Shown piece by piece: positions 23,996 to 35,165 of a stretch of DNA of 64,000 nt. Source of the stretch: Exobasidium rhododendri (lineage: Eukaryota; Basidiomycota; Exobasidiomycetes; Exobasidiales; Exobasidiaceae); the NCBI GenBank assembly GCA_026210745.1, contig CP110630.1, forward strand, positions 4,464,001 to 4,528,000. Direction: 5' to 3'. The stretch's first letter is position 1; every line of letters begins with the position of its first letter. The notes under the pieces were generated by a model. It saw only the letters and a program-made list of their open reading frames with translations. It was not told where the DNA came from and ran no database searches. Position numbers and translations under genes: made by a program.

Positions 23996-25362
23996 ATGGC
24001 GTCGGAAGATACAACGCCGCTTGAGGCCAGTGCAAAGGAGGAGGAGCCACTCTTCGACCCAGGACTCAAGAAGAAAAAGAATAAGAAGCTTGTTGATTTT
24101 GACTTGGAAGCAGATTCAGCTGGTGCCACTTCGACTCAGGATGCTGTGGTGGACGATGCAGCGCCTGCTGACGGAGACGACATGTTCGATGGCATGAAAA
24201 AGAAATCAAAAAAGAAGAAGGCTATTCCCATGGATCTGGTGAGTGGTCTGCATTTCGCTGAGGTCTTGTACGGCTTTCTGCTTACATGCTTTGTCCCCTG
24301 TGTTGCTACAGGACGAAGCCTCTACACCTTCTGCCCCAGATGCTGCTGCTGCCACTGAACCAGGTGCAGCGACCGCTGATGCTGTCCCAGACGCTGATCT
24401 TGATGTGAGTCTTGCAGAGGGCTCAACGCACTATTCAGAAGGCCCCCTCTCATGCCATAAATTGCTACTCTTTCACTCAGTTCGGAGAGATGAAGAAGAA
24501 GAAGAAAAAGGGTAAAAAGGGAGGCTTCGACTTGGAGGCATTTGAAAAGGAGTTGGGGGAGGGTGCTGTCACGAATGGAGAGGACGAGTCAGGAGGAAAG
24601 GTCAAGGAAGGCGAACAGGACGACGCAGCAGATTTGGGTGATGACCCTTTCGCCAAAGACGAAGATGGTGAGGAGGGAGCAACAGTAAAAACCGGTGTAG
24701 AGACTTGGCAGGGAACAGATCGTGACTATACTTATCAAGAGGTGAGTGGCGTCTCATTGCAGGATGATGAATGTAAAATACTTACATCGTGCTCCTGTTC
24801 CCCTCCCACGATAAAAAAAAAGCTGCTTGGACGCATCTTCAACACACTCCGAGCCCAGAACCCTGCCCTATCAGGGGACAAGAAAAAGTACACAATCGTT
24901 CCACCTGTCGTGCAGCGAGATGGATCCAAGAAGACCATGTTTTCCAACGTCGTGGATATTTGCAGAAGAATGCGCCGTCAGCCAGAACATGTGATTCAGT
25001 TCTTGTTCACTGAATTGGGTACGGTGGGTTCAGTCGATGGAAGTCAGCGTCTCGTCATCAAGGGACGATTCATGCCTGTGCAGATTGAAAAGGTGTTGCG
25101 ACAGTATATTGGTGAGTGGCAGGATGTGGGTGGGCTCTTTTTTTTCTCCTCTTGTAGTAGTCTCAAAGCTGACTGGACGCTTCTCGCAGTCGAATACGTC
25201 ACCTGCAAGACCTGTCGATCGCCCCAGACGCTTCTGACCAAGGAAAACCGAATCTACTTTATGACATGTGAATCATGTGGCTCGACTCGGTCGGTAGCCA
25301 CCATCAAGAGCGGTTTCCAGGCCCAGACAGGCAAGAGGAGCAAAATGCGAGCGCAGACGTAG
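23996..25362 (+). CDS. SUI3: Translation initiation factor eIF2 beta subunit
   Basis: Five exons: 23996-24238, 24312-24404, 24481-24741, 24823-25111 and 25190-25362, total 352 residues. The N-terminal half carries three lysine blocks ([24 protein letters not shown]), the known contacts for eIF5 and eIF2B. Exon 4 gives the core ([34 protein letters not shown]) and exon 5 completes the C2C2 zinc finger (CKTC...CESC) and the end [11 protein letters not shown]. The last junction restores [13 protein letters not shown]. The protein is part of the eIF2 ternary complex that brings initiator Met-tRNA to the 40S subunit. Introns are 73-81 nt with GTGAGT donors. Convergent with MTQ1 over 87 bp. Confidence 0.96.
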
Positions 25363-25404
25363 GTGGTGCATCGTCGTCGCTGCTCTCTTACCACCACTAC
25401 GCCG

Positions 25405-25405
<1 letters not shown>

Positions 25406-25437
<32 letters not shown>
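25406..25437. repeat. (CTA)n microsatellite
   Basis: About ten CTA units between the convergent stops of eIF2 beta and MTQ1, probably transcribed in the 3' UTR of at least one of them. Confidence 0.9.
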
Positions 25438-25449
25438 ATTGTACAACCG

Positions 25450-26586
25450 CTACCCGTGCATGTTATTCTTCCAACCCATGACGCCCCTCGTCACTCTCCA
25501 GGGGTCGTCCCAGAGTTCTGTCTTGTGAAAGCAACGCGATCCTACCAGAATGTCCTGCACATGCCTTGCCTGTTGGTGACCTACCTCTACAACGAGATTC
25601 GGCATCCCATCGAAGCGAGGACAGATGAAGTCCCTCTTCTTTGCCAGGACGGCTATTCTTCTGTAGAAAGTCAGCCCATCTCCATCTCCTACGAGCGCGG
25701 CAGGATCTTCCCAATCTCGCACATTCTTATCCAGCGATTGCCACTCTGTAAATGGAATGTAAGGTGGGTTGGTGAGGACGACGTCAAATGGCCCTCGATC
25801 AGTGCACAAGCGGGTCATCTCCTCGTCATTGAAGATATCTACTTTGACTATGGCCGTTGTCTTTTGCGCTTTCAGGGCAAGCACATTCCGATTTGCCAAA
25901 TCTACTGCCGATTCGCTGTTATCTATTCCAACAACTTCAGCTTGGACTTGCGCTTCTTGAAGGCGCTGGTTCATGAGCAGCGCTATGCAGCCCGAGCCTG
26001 TGCATAGATCGAGTACACGAAGAGGGGATGCCGTCTCTTTTCCTGCTCCTTTCTTGAATGCCTCTACGATTGCCCCCGCTGCATGTTCCACTAGAAATTC
26101 TGTCTCCGGTCGTGGTATCAGTGTTGGTCTCTGGCAAAGCACCTCGATCGGTCCAAAAGGTTGCGAGCCTGAGGAAAGCGGATGCGAATATTGGGAGAGA
26201 GTACAATGGCGGCGAGATCAGAAACGATCCATAACCCACAGAATCGGCCACGATCGTCGACGCTCACCAAGAATGTACGCCAGTGGTTCGCTGTGTTCCA
26301 CATATCGTCTGACCATGCTTTCCACTTCCAATTGCTTTGCAACACCTCGCAGGCCGTTGCGTGTGGCATGCTCTTCCAACCACCGCAAGATGTGCATTTC
26401 CTGCTCCCCGTCTTCCTGTTCGGCGTCCCCTGCTTTGCGATGAAAGTCGACGAGCCTTTGCCGGAGAGCACGATTAGAGGTACCATCTTCCAGCCGTCCT
26501 GCTGAGACTAGACTTGAGTGTGCGATTCTGACTCTCCCTCGTAAGGCTGCAAAGGTGCTCGGCAAAGATCCCACTCGACCCAGCAT
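25450..26586 (-). CDS. MTQ1: HemK/PrmC-type N5-glutamine methyltransferase, mitochondrial type
   Basis: Two exons, 26586-26268 and 26168-25450, 99-nt intron, 345 residues. The junction restores AYILGSQPFGPIEV, the PrmC motif before the SAM domain. Seen motifs: TLIPRPETE, SAM-binding DLCTGSGCIALL, and catalytic NPPYIP, which binds the glutamine amide. Members methylate the GGQ glutamine of class I release factors; the Arg/Ser-rich, acid-poor N-terminus (MLGRVGSLPSTFAALRGR) looks like a mitochondrial presequence, which fits Mtq1 acting on the mitochondrial release factor. The cytosolic paralogue Mtq2 lacks the long N-terminal helical domain seen here. I chose the ATG at 26586; the frame further upstream starts only with GTG. 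Confidence 0.9.
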
Positions 26587-27103
26587 AGCATCACCGTGCG
26601 AGAGTGGAAGAATAAAAGTATTTCCCCTCCCCCCTTCCTGACGCTCAAGTGCTTGCTCACACAACACACGCAACCAAAACACTCAATACAGACCAACAAC
26701 CTAAACACTGAATACAGACCAAACAAATTCATCGAACAAGTTTATTAAAAGAGATCATAACGAAAAATACGTGGACGGAGAAAGTAAGAGCAATGTGGGG
26801 ATGAGTAGGTACATAGCGTCAAGTTGTAGAGAAAACGAAAAAGGGGAGTTTCCATCGTGGAAAGGGAATCCCGAAAGAGGTATAACACCCGTTCAAGGTG
26901 AAAACAAGGAAAGAGGAAAGAATTTTGGTAATTTGATGAAAATTAAAAAAGCTTGAAAGGTGGGGGTTGATGTTGCGGATTGTTCTTTGACAGGGCACGC
27001 CATGCCTAATAGAGTGGCTGAGTGGCCACCTCCCAGACTCCCGGCGGCTCTTTCAATCCGACATTCCCCGCACGATGATCTGTCGAATCAGGCTTGCGCG
27101 CCC
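26587..27103. other. Intergenic stretch with a two-copy direct repeat
   Basis: No gene seen. Two near-identical 19-nt copies (one mismatch) begin at about 26678 and 26704, period 26. The A-rich region 26740-26950 is probably the 3' UTR of the wall-protein gene. Confidence 0.5.
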
Positions 27104-28013
27104 TTAGAGAAGAGCAGCGACGACAACACCAACGGAACCAGCAACAACAGCAGCGAATCCTCGAAGGTTGGCGACGCTGTTATGTGCAGCAGCAGTGGTA
27201 GTTGCGGCGGCGGCGGCAGAGCTAGTCTTGCTAGTGGCGGCAGCAGCAGTGGAAGAGGTGGCAGCAGCAGTGGAAGAGGTGGCGGCTGCTGCAGTGGTGG
27301 AGCTGCTAGTTGCTCGGGAGGACGAAGACGACGACGAGGCGGCAGCAGAAGAGGAGGAGCTGCTGCTGGAGTGAGGGTAGTATGGATCGCATGTCAGTGT
27401 AGTGCTAACGATATTATTTCGCACCCTTCCTGCGCTCTCTTGCTTCCGAGTACTTTGACGGGCAAGATTGAAGTCCCGCCCAAATATCAAGATAAAGAGA
27501 GAACGCCGAGGAGCAGGGAAAGGGCTCCGTGCAAAATACTCACGAGGAAGCGGCGGAAGTGGATGAAGAAGCCTGCGATGAAGAGGCGGATGCGGTGAGA
27601 CTGCGAGGAAGGAATTGTCATCATGTCAGTTGCCGTGTACGTAGACTACTCTGCCTGCTATTTGAGACTCACCATGAGGAACTCGATCCAGCGGCAACCG
27701 AGGGAGAGATGGCCGAGGCGGCAGTGGCACCAGTGGAGTCACCGATGACAATGGTGACAGTCTGTCCAACGGCTTGGTCAACGGTCCATGAGTAGGACAT
27801 GGAGGACGTCTGAGCAAAGTTCTCAATGATACTTGCAGTGTTACCGGGTTGGGTAATTCTGGGGAAGTAGGGGGCAACACCTCCAGTCCAGGTGATCAAG
27901 TAAGGTTGGCATTGCACCAACGAGCTTGGGGTGGCTACCGAAAAGGTGGTTTGAGCAGCAGCAAATCCAGAAAGGACAATGGCGGAGAGAGCGACAGTGT
28001 TGATGAGTTGCAT
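27104..28013 (-). CDS. Secreted GPI-anchored protein with Kre9/Knh1-like N-terminal domain
   Basis: Exons 28013-27673, 27600-27544 and 27365-27104; introns 72 and 178 nt; 219 residues. A signal peptide (cleavage near FAAAQ) is followed by a Ser/Thr-Kre9/Knh1 domain (PF10342): FSVATPSSLVQCQPYLITW, TGGVAPYFPRI, WTVDQAVGQTV, GDSTG. The first splice creates SSSSCL, matching the conserved Cys-Leu that ends this domain in basidiomycete homologues. A Ser/Ala/Thr-rich stalk of about 85 residues follows, likely O-mannosylated, then a hydrophobic C-terminus (GFAAVVAGSVGVVVAALL) typical of a GPI signal. It is probably bound to the plasma membrane or wall; related yeast proteins affect beta-1,6-glucan. 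The second exon is only 57 nt. Confidence 0.88.
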
Positions 28014-29401
28014 TTTGGGACGATCGTAAGACGGGATGTATGCCTAAGGGGAATGAGAATGGAGAGAGAGAGAGAGAAAGAAAGACACAGAAGGCTGAGT
28101 GGCGAGGTAGTGAGAAACAGAAGAGAAGGGAAGCAAAGGGGCCTCAACTTTGAATTTATGTAAAACTAGTGGCAAGCGTTTAAGCATTTTCCTGTACACA
28201 CTCTCATCCACCACTTTTCTTTTTCCCTTTGGATTCCGTCTAGGCCTAGTCTTGGATAGTGCAAAGGGTAAAGGAAAAAGGGAAAGGCTTGTATCTGTGT
28301 AGTATGCATAACGCAAGGCGATATCGGTAATAGCTCGACATGCAAAATTCAATAAAGTGTATGTCTCTTCCTTGCCCGCTGGCAGGGAGAAAGTAGGTCA
28401 GTATGCAAGGAAACGAAGGGAAAAAAAACAAACTCCTCCCCCCAAGACCCAAAAGGCTATCTCGCTCCTATCCTGTACTGTACATAAGTTTTGCGTCCTA
28501 CAGACGACCATTTGAAAATGAAAGAAGGCAGAGAAGGGAAGTTTTTCTATACCCGTATTTGAAAAGGAAGGAAGGAAACGTAGAAAAAGCATGTTTAGCG
28601 CGTCCCAACGGGAATAGGATTTCTTCTAAGATTATATAACTGCAACAGGAGACGTGCACAGAATCTTCTTACAAGATATACATTACTATCAGAAATACGT
28701 AGACAACATTTTCAATGTCTACACGGCCAAGGAAATTACCTTCGGCTTCGGAGCAGGCCAGCCGCGCGACTATATGGCAAAATCCTGCTATGTTTCGAAT
28801 GGCAGCAGGCCAACGAAGCGGAATTCCGAGGTAGATATGATGAGGCAAGCCGGACGACGAGAGTGTGTGTGTGTTGTGTGTTGAGATGAGGTGATGTGAT
28901 AACAAATTCTCCCCCCCCCCGAGCAAAAATTTCCCTCTTTTTTCCGTGTCTGGATCCCCTGTTCGAGCATCTTTCGATGATGTCACAACATCTTGTCCCT
29001 TTGGGAAATCTCATCGATGTTTGGTACACCGATGGTAGTAGTTTCGCGAAGTTTCATGCCGGGGTCGGCATCCCGCCGAGGACGGCGATCCGGTCAAGAC
29101 GTCCTTCTCTCGTGCTCGACGTCTTCCAGACCCTTGCCAGAACGAAGCGACGCCGGCGAGATAGACCTAGGGGTGCGGCCCACTTAATCTTCCTTCTTCG
29201 CAGCTACCCGTCAGACCCAATCTCTCTAGCTCGCAATCAATCGCCCTTGCGTTCTGCACTAGATACTCGTAGATTGTGACCACACATTGTGCGAACAAAT
29301 GCATTAAATAAGAATGTGCTGTACGAACTGTAATTCTATTTATAAACCCCAATCGACGTGAGCTTAAATTAAATTGTGGTGATCATTGGATTGTATGAAT
29401 A

Positions 29402-29432
<31 letters not shown>

Positions 29433-29571
29433 CGTCTGCTGCTACTTGCCAAGAAGGGCAAGTGGAAGCATCCAAGTAAGATGACTAGTAGTGTACATGC
29501 GGTAAATGCAGATTGCCGGGTGTGTGTGTGTGAGTTTCTTGCTTGTTGCGGACTATTGGTACATGATGATC
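28014..29571. other. Longest gene-free stretch in the window
   Basis: No reading frame with protein-like content. Holds purine-rich sequence at 28050-28130, a (GT)14 tract at 29405-29432 and A/T-rich sequence near 29280-29400 that may be the kinase 3' UTR. It could contain an unannotated noncoding RNA, but nothing positive was seen. Confidence 0.5.
29405..29432. repeat. (GT)14 microsatellite
   Basis: Perfect 28-nt GT run about 140 bp downstream of the kinase stop codon. Confidence 0.95.
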
Positions 29572-32500
29572 TCATCGCGACGCCTTCCCTCCTCCTTTCT
29601 TATCTCGACTGGCTTGCTGCTGCTGCTGCTGCTGCTGCTGCTTCTTCATGTCCACCAACGCTTCCATCTTCTGACAGACCATCGTCATCGTTGGCCTTTC
29701 CTTCGGGTTGTGGTCCCACATCTCATCCAATAATTCGACAATCTCGTCGCCGTAGTTTCTTCTGATGGAAACAGTGGACGGTCTTAATTTCTTGTGTCCA
29801 ACGTCCAAGTAGATTTGGTGCTCGTTCATCTCTTGGAACGGATACTTTCTCTCCGTCTGGTGCCATTGCAAGACTTCCCAGAATGTCATGCCGGCAGACC
29901 AGACATCCACCTTTTCATTGTAGCTCGGCTTCGGCGACCACAGCTCCACAGCTTGCCAATTCACCGTCCCCACCAAAGACTTGATCATCGATCGCTTTGT
30001 ATTGCGAACTCGGGCGAGACCAAAGTCGTTGATCTTGGCTGTTCTGTTTCTGGTGACGAGGACATTTGTCGATTTGATGTCGCGATGAATGATGGCCGGC
30101 GTTCGAGTGTGAAGGTACTCGATGCCTCTGGCTGTTTCCAGCATGATTCGGAACTGCGGTCGCATCATCAAAGAGCGAAGAAAGAGAAAAGTTTAGTCAA
30201 AGGCTGTACAGTCGGGAACTAATCAATGACCGACTCACAATCTCATCGTCGGGAGGCGCATCCACGTTTCGTATGTAGTCGTACAGATCTCCGTTGGTGC
30301 ACAGCTCCGATACGATCATGCAAGGGACCAGTCTCATTTCGAGCGGTGGCACGCAGACGCCGATGAAACGCACGATGTTCTCATGTTTCAGGTCTCGCAA
30401 CAGCGTGAGTTCCTTGATGTCCATCTCGCTCAACTGATCACGAATGTCGGCAATGGCGACCTTCTTTGTCGTCTTCTTGCTGATTTGATACTTGCCCACG
30501 TAGACATCCTTGAAGCCACCCGAGCCAATCTTTTCCAATTTCTCCAGCTTCGAAAAAGGAATTTCTTTGTCGGTCAGATTCAATGACTCCAAGTCGAGTC
30601 CATTCAACTCCTCGTCCGCTGCATTGACTTGGAGCATGGTGGACGGGATCTTGGGACTAGGCGGCTTGGAGTGTGTCTGCAACAGCAACAAAGACTGGTC
30701 TTCTTCTCGCTGACTGCTCCTCGTCTTTGGCCCGCCTCTTCTGGTGGTAAGAGATCCCGTCGTTGTAGCGTTCGAACCCGTCGAGTCTGGCATCTCCGTT
30801 CTGGAGGATGTCACGGCGAAAGTGCTTTGACTACGAAGAAGCGCATCTACCAGTGCAGCCTTTGTGGCATCTTTGGAAACGTCGACGTTGTGAATGTCAC
30901 ACAATTGCAGTAGCTGATTACGTAGCAGTCTGTTCAACGAGGAGACTGTGGGTGCGTCCATTGCCGCGTCCAACACTGTACCGTTGCTGCTCTTATCGAT
31001 CTCCTCCATCTCAACATCTTCCTCTGCTTCCTTCTCTGCCCTTTCTGCCGCTTCCTTCTTCGCTGTGAGGTCCAACGTAGGCATCCGAACCTTGCCGTTC
31101 CGAAGTCTGCGCATCTTACTAGGACTGGCTTGCATTTCATGGTCAGACAAGTGACTCTCTTCCTCCCACACACTGCTCAGCTCATCGACTTCCTCCGAAT
31201 TGTACTCCGTCTCAACACTGTTTCCTCTGAAGTTCGCCTTTGTAGGAGTTTCATCGATGGCCATCTCAGCGCTGTGCTTACTATCGTCCGGTCCATGCAA
31301 GTGAAGTATTTGTTCCTGCGCTCGCACCTTGGCTCGCCTAGGTGGATGGAGAGAGTAGCGTCTGGTTGACCTGGGAGAAGCGTCTTCCCACCCTTCATGG
31401 TCGCCACCGTCGCTGTTCTCCTCTCCCTCGTCCTCCTCTTCCAACCCTCTACTTCTTTCCGTGATTGTCAGTATCCGATTGCGCTTCTGTTTGGGGGTCT
31501 GGGTTCGACAAAAGACGTTCTGAGCGGTTGCTGATCGATTGGTAGGAAGGGAAAGTCGCAAGGAAGATGAGGATGATTGATTGCGCGTACGTGTCCGAGT
31601 CCGAGCTGGCGAAGAAGCGGCAAAGATCATCGAAGGAGTCGATCGAAGGCGTCTACCGAGGGGCGAGATGATGCCAGAAGAGGACACGCTGTTGTGTTGT
31701 GTCTCGACTGCTATATGTACCGTCTTGGTGCGATTCTGTCTCAATCGATTGGCCATAGGTGAGGAAACGCCCTGATTGCCGAACAGTCGAGATATTCTTA
31801 TATCTTGCCGCCTCTTTGCCGACCTCATTGGTTCAGCTTCTGTCTCTTCCCCTCCTGCATCGTTGGCTTCATGCTCGGACGCAGTATCTTCGTCCTCATC
31901 GGTGTAGGCGCTGGATCGCGAGTGAAGCGTGCTCTCTGTCGTGCTTCTCTTTACGCTTCTCCTACTCGTGGGCGAAGAAGAAGAAGGCGACCCGTCGAGA
32001 GACTTCCCGGACACGTCTTGCATGAGTGCATTCCTCGATGCTTTGTCACTGCTGCGAGCCTTGATGAGCCCTTCTACCATCTCTTGCTTGGTGTAGAGGT
32101 CGAGATCTACAGTCTCATCTTCCTTCCAAGTGCCAAGCATGACATGCAACTTGAATAGCTTCGTCTTCTTCAGTCTATGCAGTTGCCAAGACGGAGCCTG
32201 CAGAAGAAGCCTTTCATCTGCGAAAAAAGGGCGGGGATAGAGCATCAGTTCGTCTTGTTCAGTTCACAGTCAAGGGAACGACTTGCTTCTTACCTTCCCC
32301 TGCATCATCGATCATCTCATCTTCGCTCTCCTCCCGACTTTGCTTGACGAGGCGAGAGCGGGTACTGCGAACCGACCCGCTCCCAGACACTTGACGACTA
32401 CTGCATCCCGGCCTTCCTTTCGTCATTTCGGGCTCGTTATCTGTCAGAAGCATGGCACTCATGCCTCGTTGAAGAGAAGCATTACTGGCATCTCGAGACT

Positions 32501-32876
32501 CAGTCCTCCTTGATCCTCGGATTGGCCTTTGGCAAGTACTTGCGCTTCGAGTGGAGCTCTCGCTCGGTACCGGCTTCACAGCTCTCTGAAAGGGATACCT
32601 TCGCGTTGACACCACAGCAAGAGCACCGCCTCCCCTCTTCCTCTTCATCCCTGCTCTTGCCGCTCTGATAGCTCGAGCGGGCGAGAACATCTCTGTGAAT
32701 GGCATGTTTGCTTTTTCCCTCTTTCTCTGATTCTCGTCGGGTGAGTGTGAAGATGACGTCTTCTTGATCCCTTCAGTCATTCGTCGTCCTTGCCGGGCTT
32801 CTCCCGATTCCATCGAAGACGAGAACGAGGACGAGAGCGACGACACACTCCCACTCCTCCGATTGATTGACTGTCG

Positions 32877-32932
<56 letters not shown>

Positions 32933-33041
32933 GACGCATGATGGGTCGAATTTTCCCACCCTTGGTGTCCTGAGTTGATTGCTGCTGCTCTAGTGAATTC
33001 TGATTATGAGGAATCGGAGAGAGTATTCGCTGACGAGCCAT
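29572..33041 (-). CDS. TKL-like protein kinase lacking the beta3 lysine
   Basis: Exons 33041-32294, 32217-30239 and 30153-29572; introns 76 and 85 nt; 1102 residues. The first 800 residues are low complexity, with polyGln near the N-terminus and a possible SAP-like helix pair (LLRNQLLQLCDIHNVDVSKD, about residue 680). The kinase domain occupies about 805-1085: glycine loop GSGGFKDVYVG, HRDIKSTNVL catalytic loop, NDFGLARV, activation segment GTVNWQAVELW, DVWSAG, RPTM. The beta3 motif reads VAIADI, so the usual VAIK lysine is alanine (codon 30449-30451), though HRD Asp and DFG are intact. This matches my memory of a basidiomycete TKL-like family with VAIS at this place. Substrate and activity are unknown; a shifted lysine is possible. 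Confidence 0.85.
32875..32933 (-). repeat. Pure CAA tract encoding about 19 Gln
   Basis: Uninterrupted CAA codons in the kinase N-terminus (TTG repeats on the plus strand). Purity suggests recent expansion and length variation between strains. Confidence 0.9.
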
Positions 33042-34062
33042 GGTGGCACAGAGCTGCAGTCCTTGAGCCCTTACCCTTGAGAGAGCCTCAGCAATTAGTT
33101 GTGGCTAGCTTGTAGACAGTAGGAAGCTGTTTACTACACGCCCCGAAGACCTGTTGATGTTGAACTTGCCTCACGGACCTCCCTGGAGCCGCGTATAGTC
33201 AAAGACGGGGGACTTCTCTACACGCGTCCAGATGAAACACTATAAAGATCGTGACTGGTTCAGTGAAGTTCCAAACTTTTAAATTTTTAAGATTAATAAT
33301 GTCTGGCCAATCCTTTTCAGGGTGTTTATGCTTTCTTCTCGGACTGACGATTGATGCTTTCTTCTTAGGCTGACGATTGGCACAGGATGGTGTCAGCGAT
33401 AAGCAGGCAAACTGGGCATCCGAGGTCGCAAGCTAGAAAAGGGCGGGGCAGTGGGTGACTGCAGAAAAGCGCTGATTTCTTGGACCAAGTGTGCTCGGCG
33501 TTGGAAAGTCGTGTACAGTACATGATATAAGGAATCGAATTTTCGGTAGTAAACATGACCAAAGCGTGACCTCTTTACCATCCACGTGGCTTGGTCCGGG
33601 CCTACCTAGCCCTAGCCAGGTGATGGTGACCGATCACGGTCAAAGAGGCGTGGAATTCTCTCCCTAAAACCGTCTTTTGAATGAACTCTTTCAGCAGCAC
33701 CCAGGTGCTCGAGTGCAAATCCCTAGCAAGCTGCAAAGGCGCACCGTACTAGACAAGACTGTGCTGGAGAGAGAGAGAGAGGCGTCTCGATGCCCTGAGA
33801 AAGAGGCGTAGTGTGAAATTTGAGTTGAAGCAAGTTGCGCCTCTGAAGCCTTGAAGCTCAGCCGATCAAACGGCTGATGCGCCTGAAATGAAGACTGTGG
33901 TGCGGCGAGCTTCTACCGATGGAGAGTCTTGACTCCTTTCCTCCCCTAGAATCTACCGCTTTTCACTCTTTTGCAAAGTGAACATCATCTGACTTTCCAT
34001 CGCATCCGCACATCTTTCCCAGCCTCACTGGACATACAGAAGACGGGATCCGTGTGAGCGCG
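33042..34062. other. 1-kb divergent intergenic region
   Basis: Between the kinase start (minus) and the four-TM protein start (plus). Contains a 25-nt direct repeat in two copies with period 26 (33328-33378, three mismatches), one CACGTG at 33583-33588 and a short GA run near 33770. No gene seen. Confidence 0.55.
33328..33378. repeat. Two-copy 26-bp direct repeat
   Basis: ATGCTTTCTTCT plus a CTGACGATT ending occurs twice in tandem with three differences. Confidence 0.85.
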
Positions 34063-34797
34063 ATGAACACCTTTTGCTGCTGCCTGCCTTCTCGTATTGG
34101 TGTGCTCCTGCTATCGCCTTTGACCTGCGCTGCCTCGACGGTGTGCAGCGTGATTGCGCTGTATTCTTTGATACAGTACAACGCCGAACTCGCCTTGGGT
34201 CAGCGCATCTTCTTAGGTGCTCTCGGAGCTGCTATGGCCATCGTTGCCCTCTCATCTGTATTTGGCTTTGTTGGAGCACTTCTGAAGAGCTACCGTGCAG
34301 TATCCTTTTACTCCGCCGCTCTTCTGTCCATCTGGCTCTCCGTCCTAGCCACCGGAGTAATCAATTTCGTCTTCATGTACAAGGTGGGTGTCGCAGGGGG
34401 GTGTTATCACACGGAAAAGAAAAGAAAGTCAGGCAGGACTAACCGACCACGTCTTCACACAGGACAAAGATGACTTCATCGATCGATGCGCCTCGAGGTA
34501 TGAGGAGGAGGAAAGCCTGCAGCAATTTCAGGGCTACGTCGACCAAGAGAAGTGGTGCAATAGGGTAAGTGAACCCAACCTATGAAGACACTGTTACGAA
34601 GAAGAGCAGCACCTGACCTTTCATTGCTGTCGTCCTGGACGTGTCATCAGACTTTCACTCTCGGATTCGGACTCATGGTGGCCTTTTGGGGCACGGTCTC
34701 CTTACTTTCCCTGTACCTCATATCTGTCGTGCGGCGCTATTGCAAGCAGCTAGCAGAAGAGAGCGGAAGGCCTCGCCAGCCAGTGTATGAGGTCTAA
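34063..34797 (+). CDS. Small four-transmembrane protein, function unknown
   Basis: Exons 34063-34383, 34463-34564 and 34651-34797; introns 79 and 86 nt; phase 0 throughout; 189 residues. Hydrophobic segments lie near residues 10-35, 45-70, 78-105 and 145-170. The loop between TM3 and TM4 is charged and contains two Cys (DRCASRYEEEES, KWCNR), reminiscent of tetraspan or claudin-like topology, but the tetraspanin CCG motif is absent. The N-terminus has a Cys cluster (FCCCLPS) that could be palmitoylated. The C-terminus is short and cytosolic-looking (RRYCKQLAEESG). It may be a plasma-membrane or endosomal protein. ATG at 34063 is the first in frame. Confidence 0.8.
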
Positions 34798-35165
34798 TAT
34801 CCTATCTCTGCGAATTGCACAGTTTCGAAAAAGGCGCAAGGCAAAGAATGGTAGAATCCCACTGTCCTGCAATAAGCTGCGACTCCACGCGCTCGTCCCA
34901 CTCTGCAGAGACCTAGGAAGCAGCTCTCTTCATAGTATCACATACTTCCCACAGTGCATTGTGTTCTAAGAAAAGAGAGAGCTGTCTGATTGGCCGTTGC
35001 CACTGTCCACTTTAGTGATCTTGAGAGGACGCTCCTGGGGTCCTCTATGTCAGTCTTCATGTCGCGTTCGGCCGAAAATACACTTGGGACGCGCCTTCTG
35101 CCATAGCTTCTTTCTTCCTCACCTGTCCTCCTCAGCATTCCACTAGACCAGAGTCACTCGCAGCG
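34798..35165. other. Intergenic stretch
   Basis: Between tandem plus-strand genes. Nothing recognised beyond likely 3' and 5' UTR sequence. Confidence 0.5.

Noticed and set aside
25363..26007. Plus-strand frame rich in Tyr after eIF2 beta
   Set aside because: Begins in the CTA microsatellite and is otherwise the complement of MTQ1.
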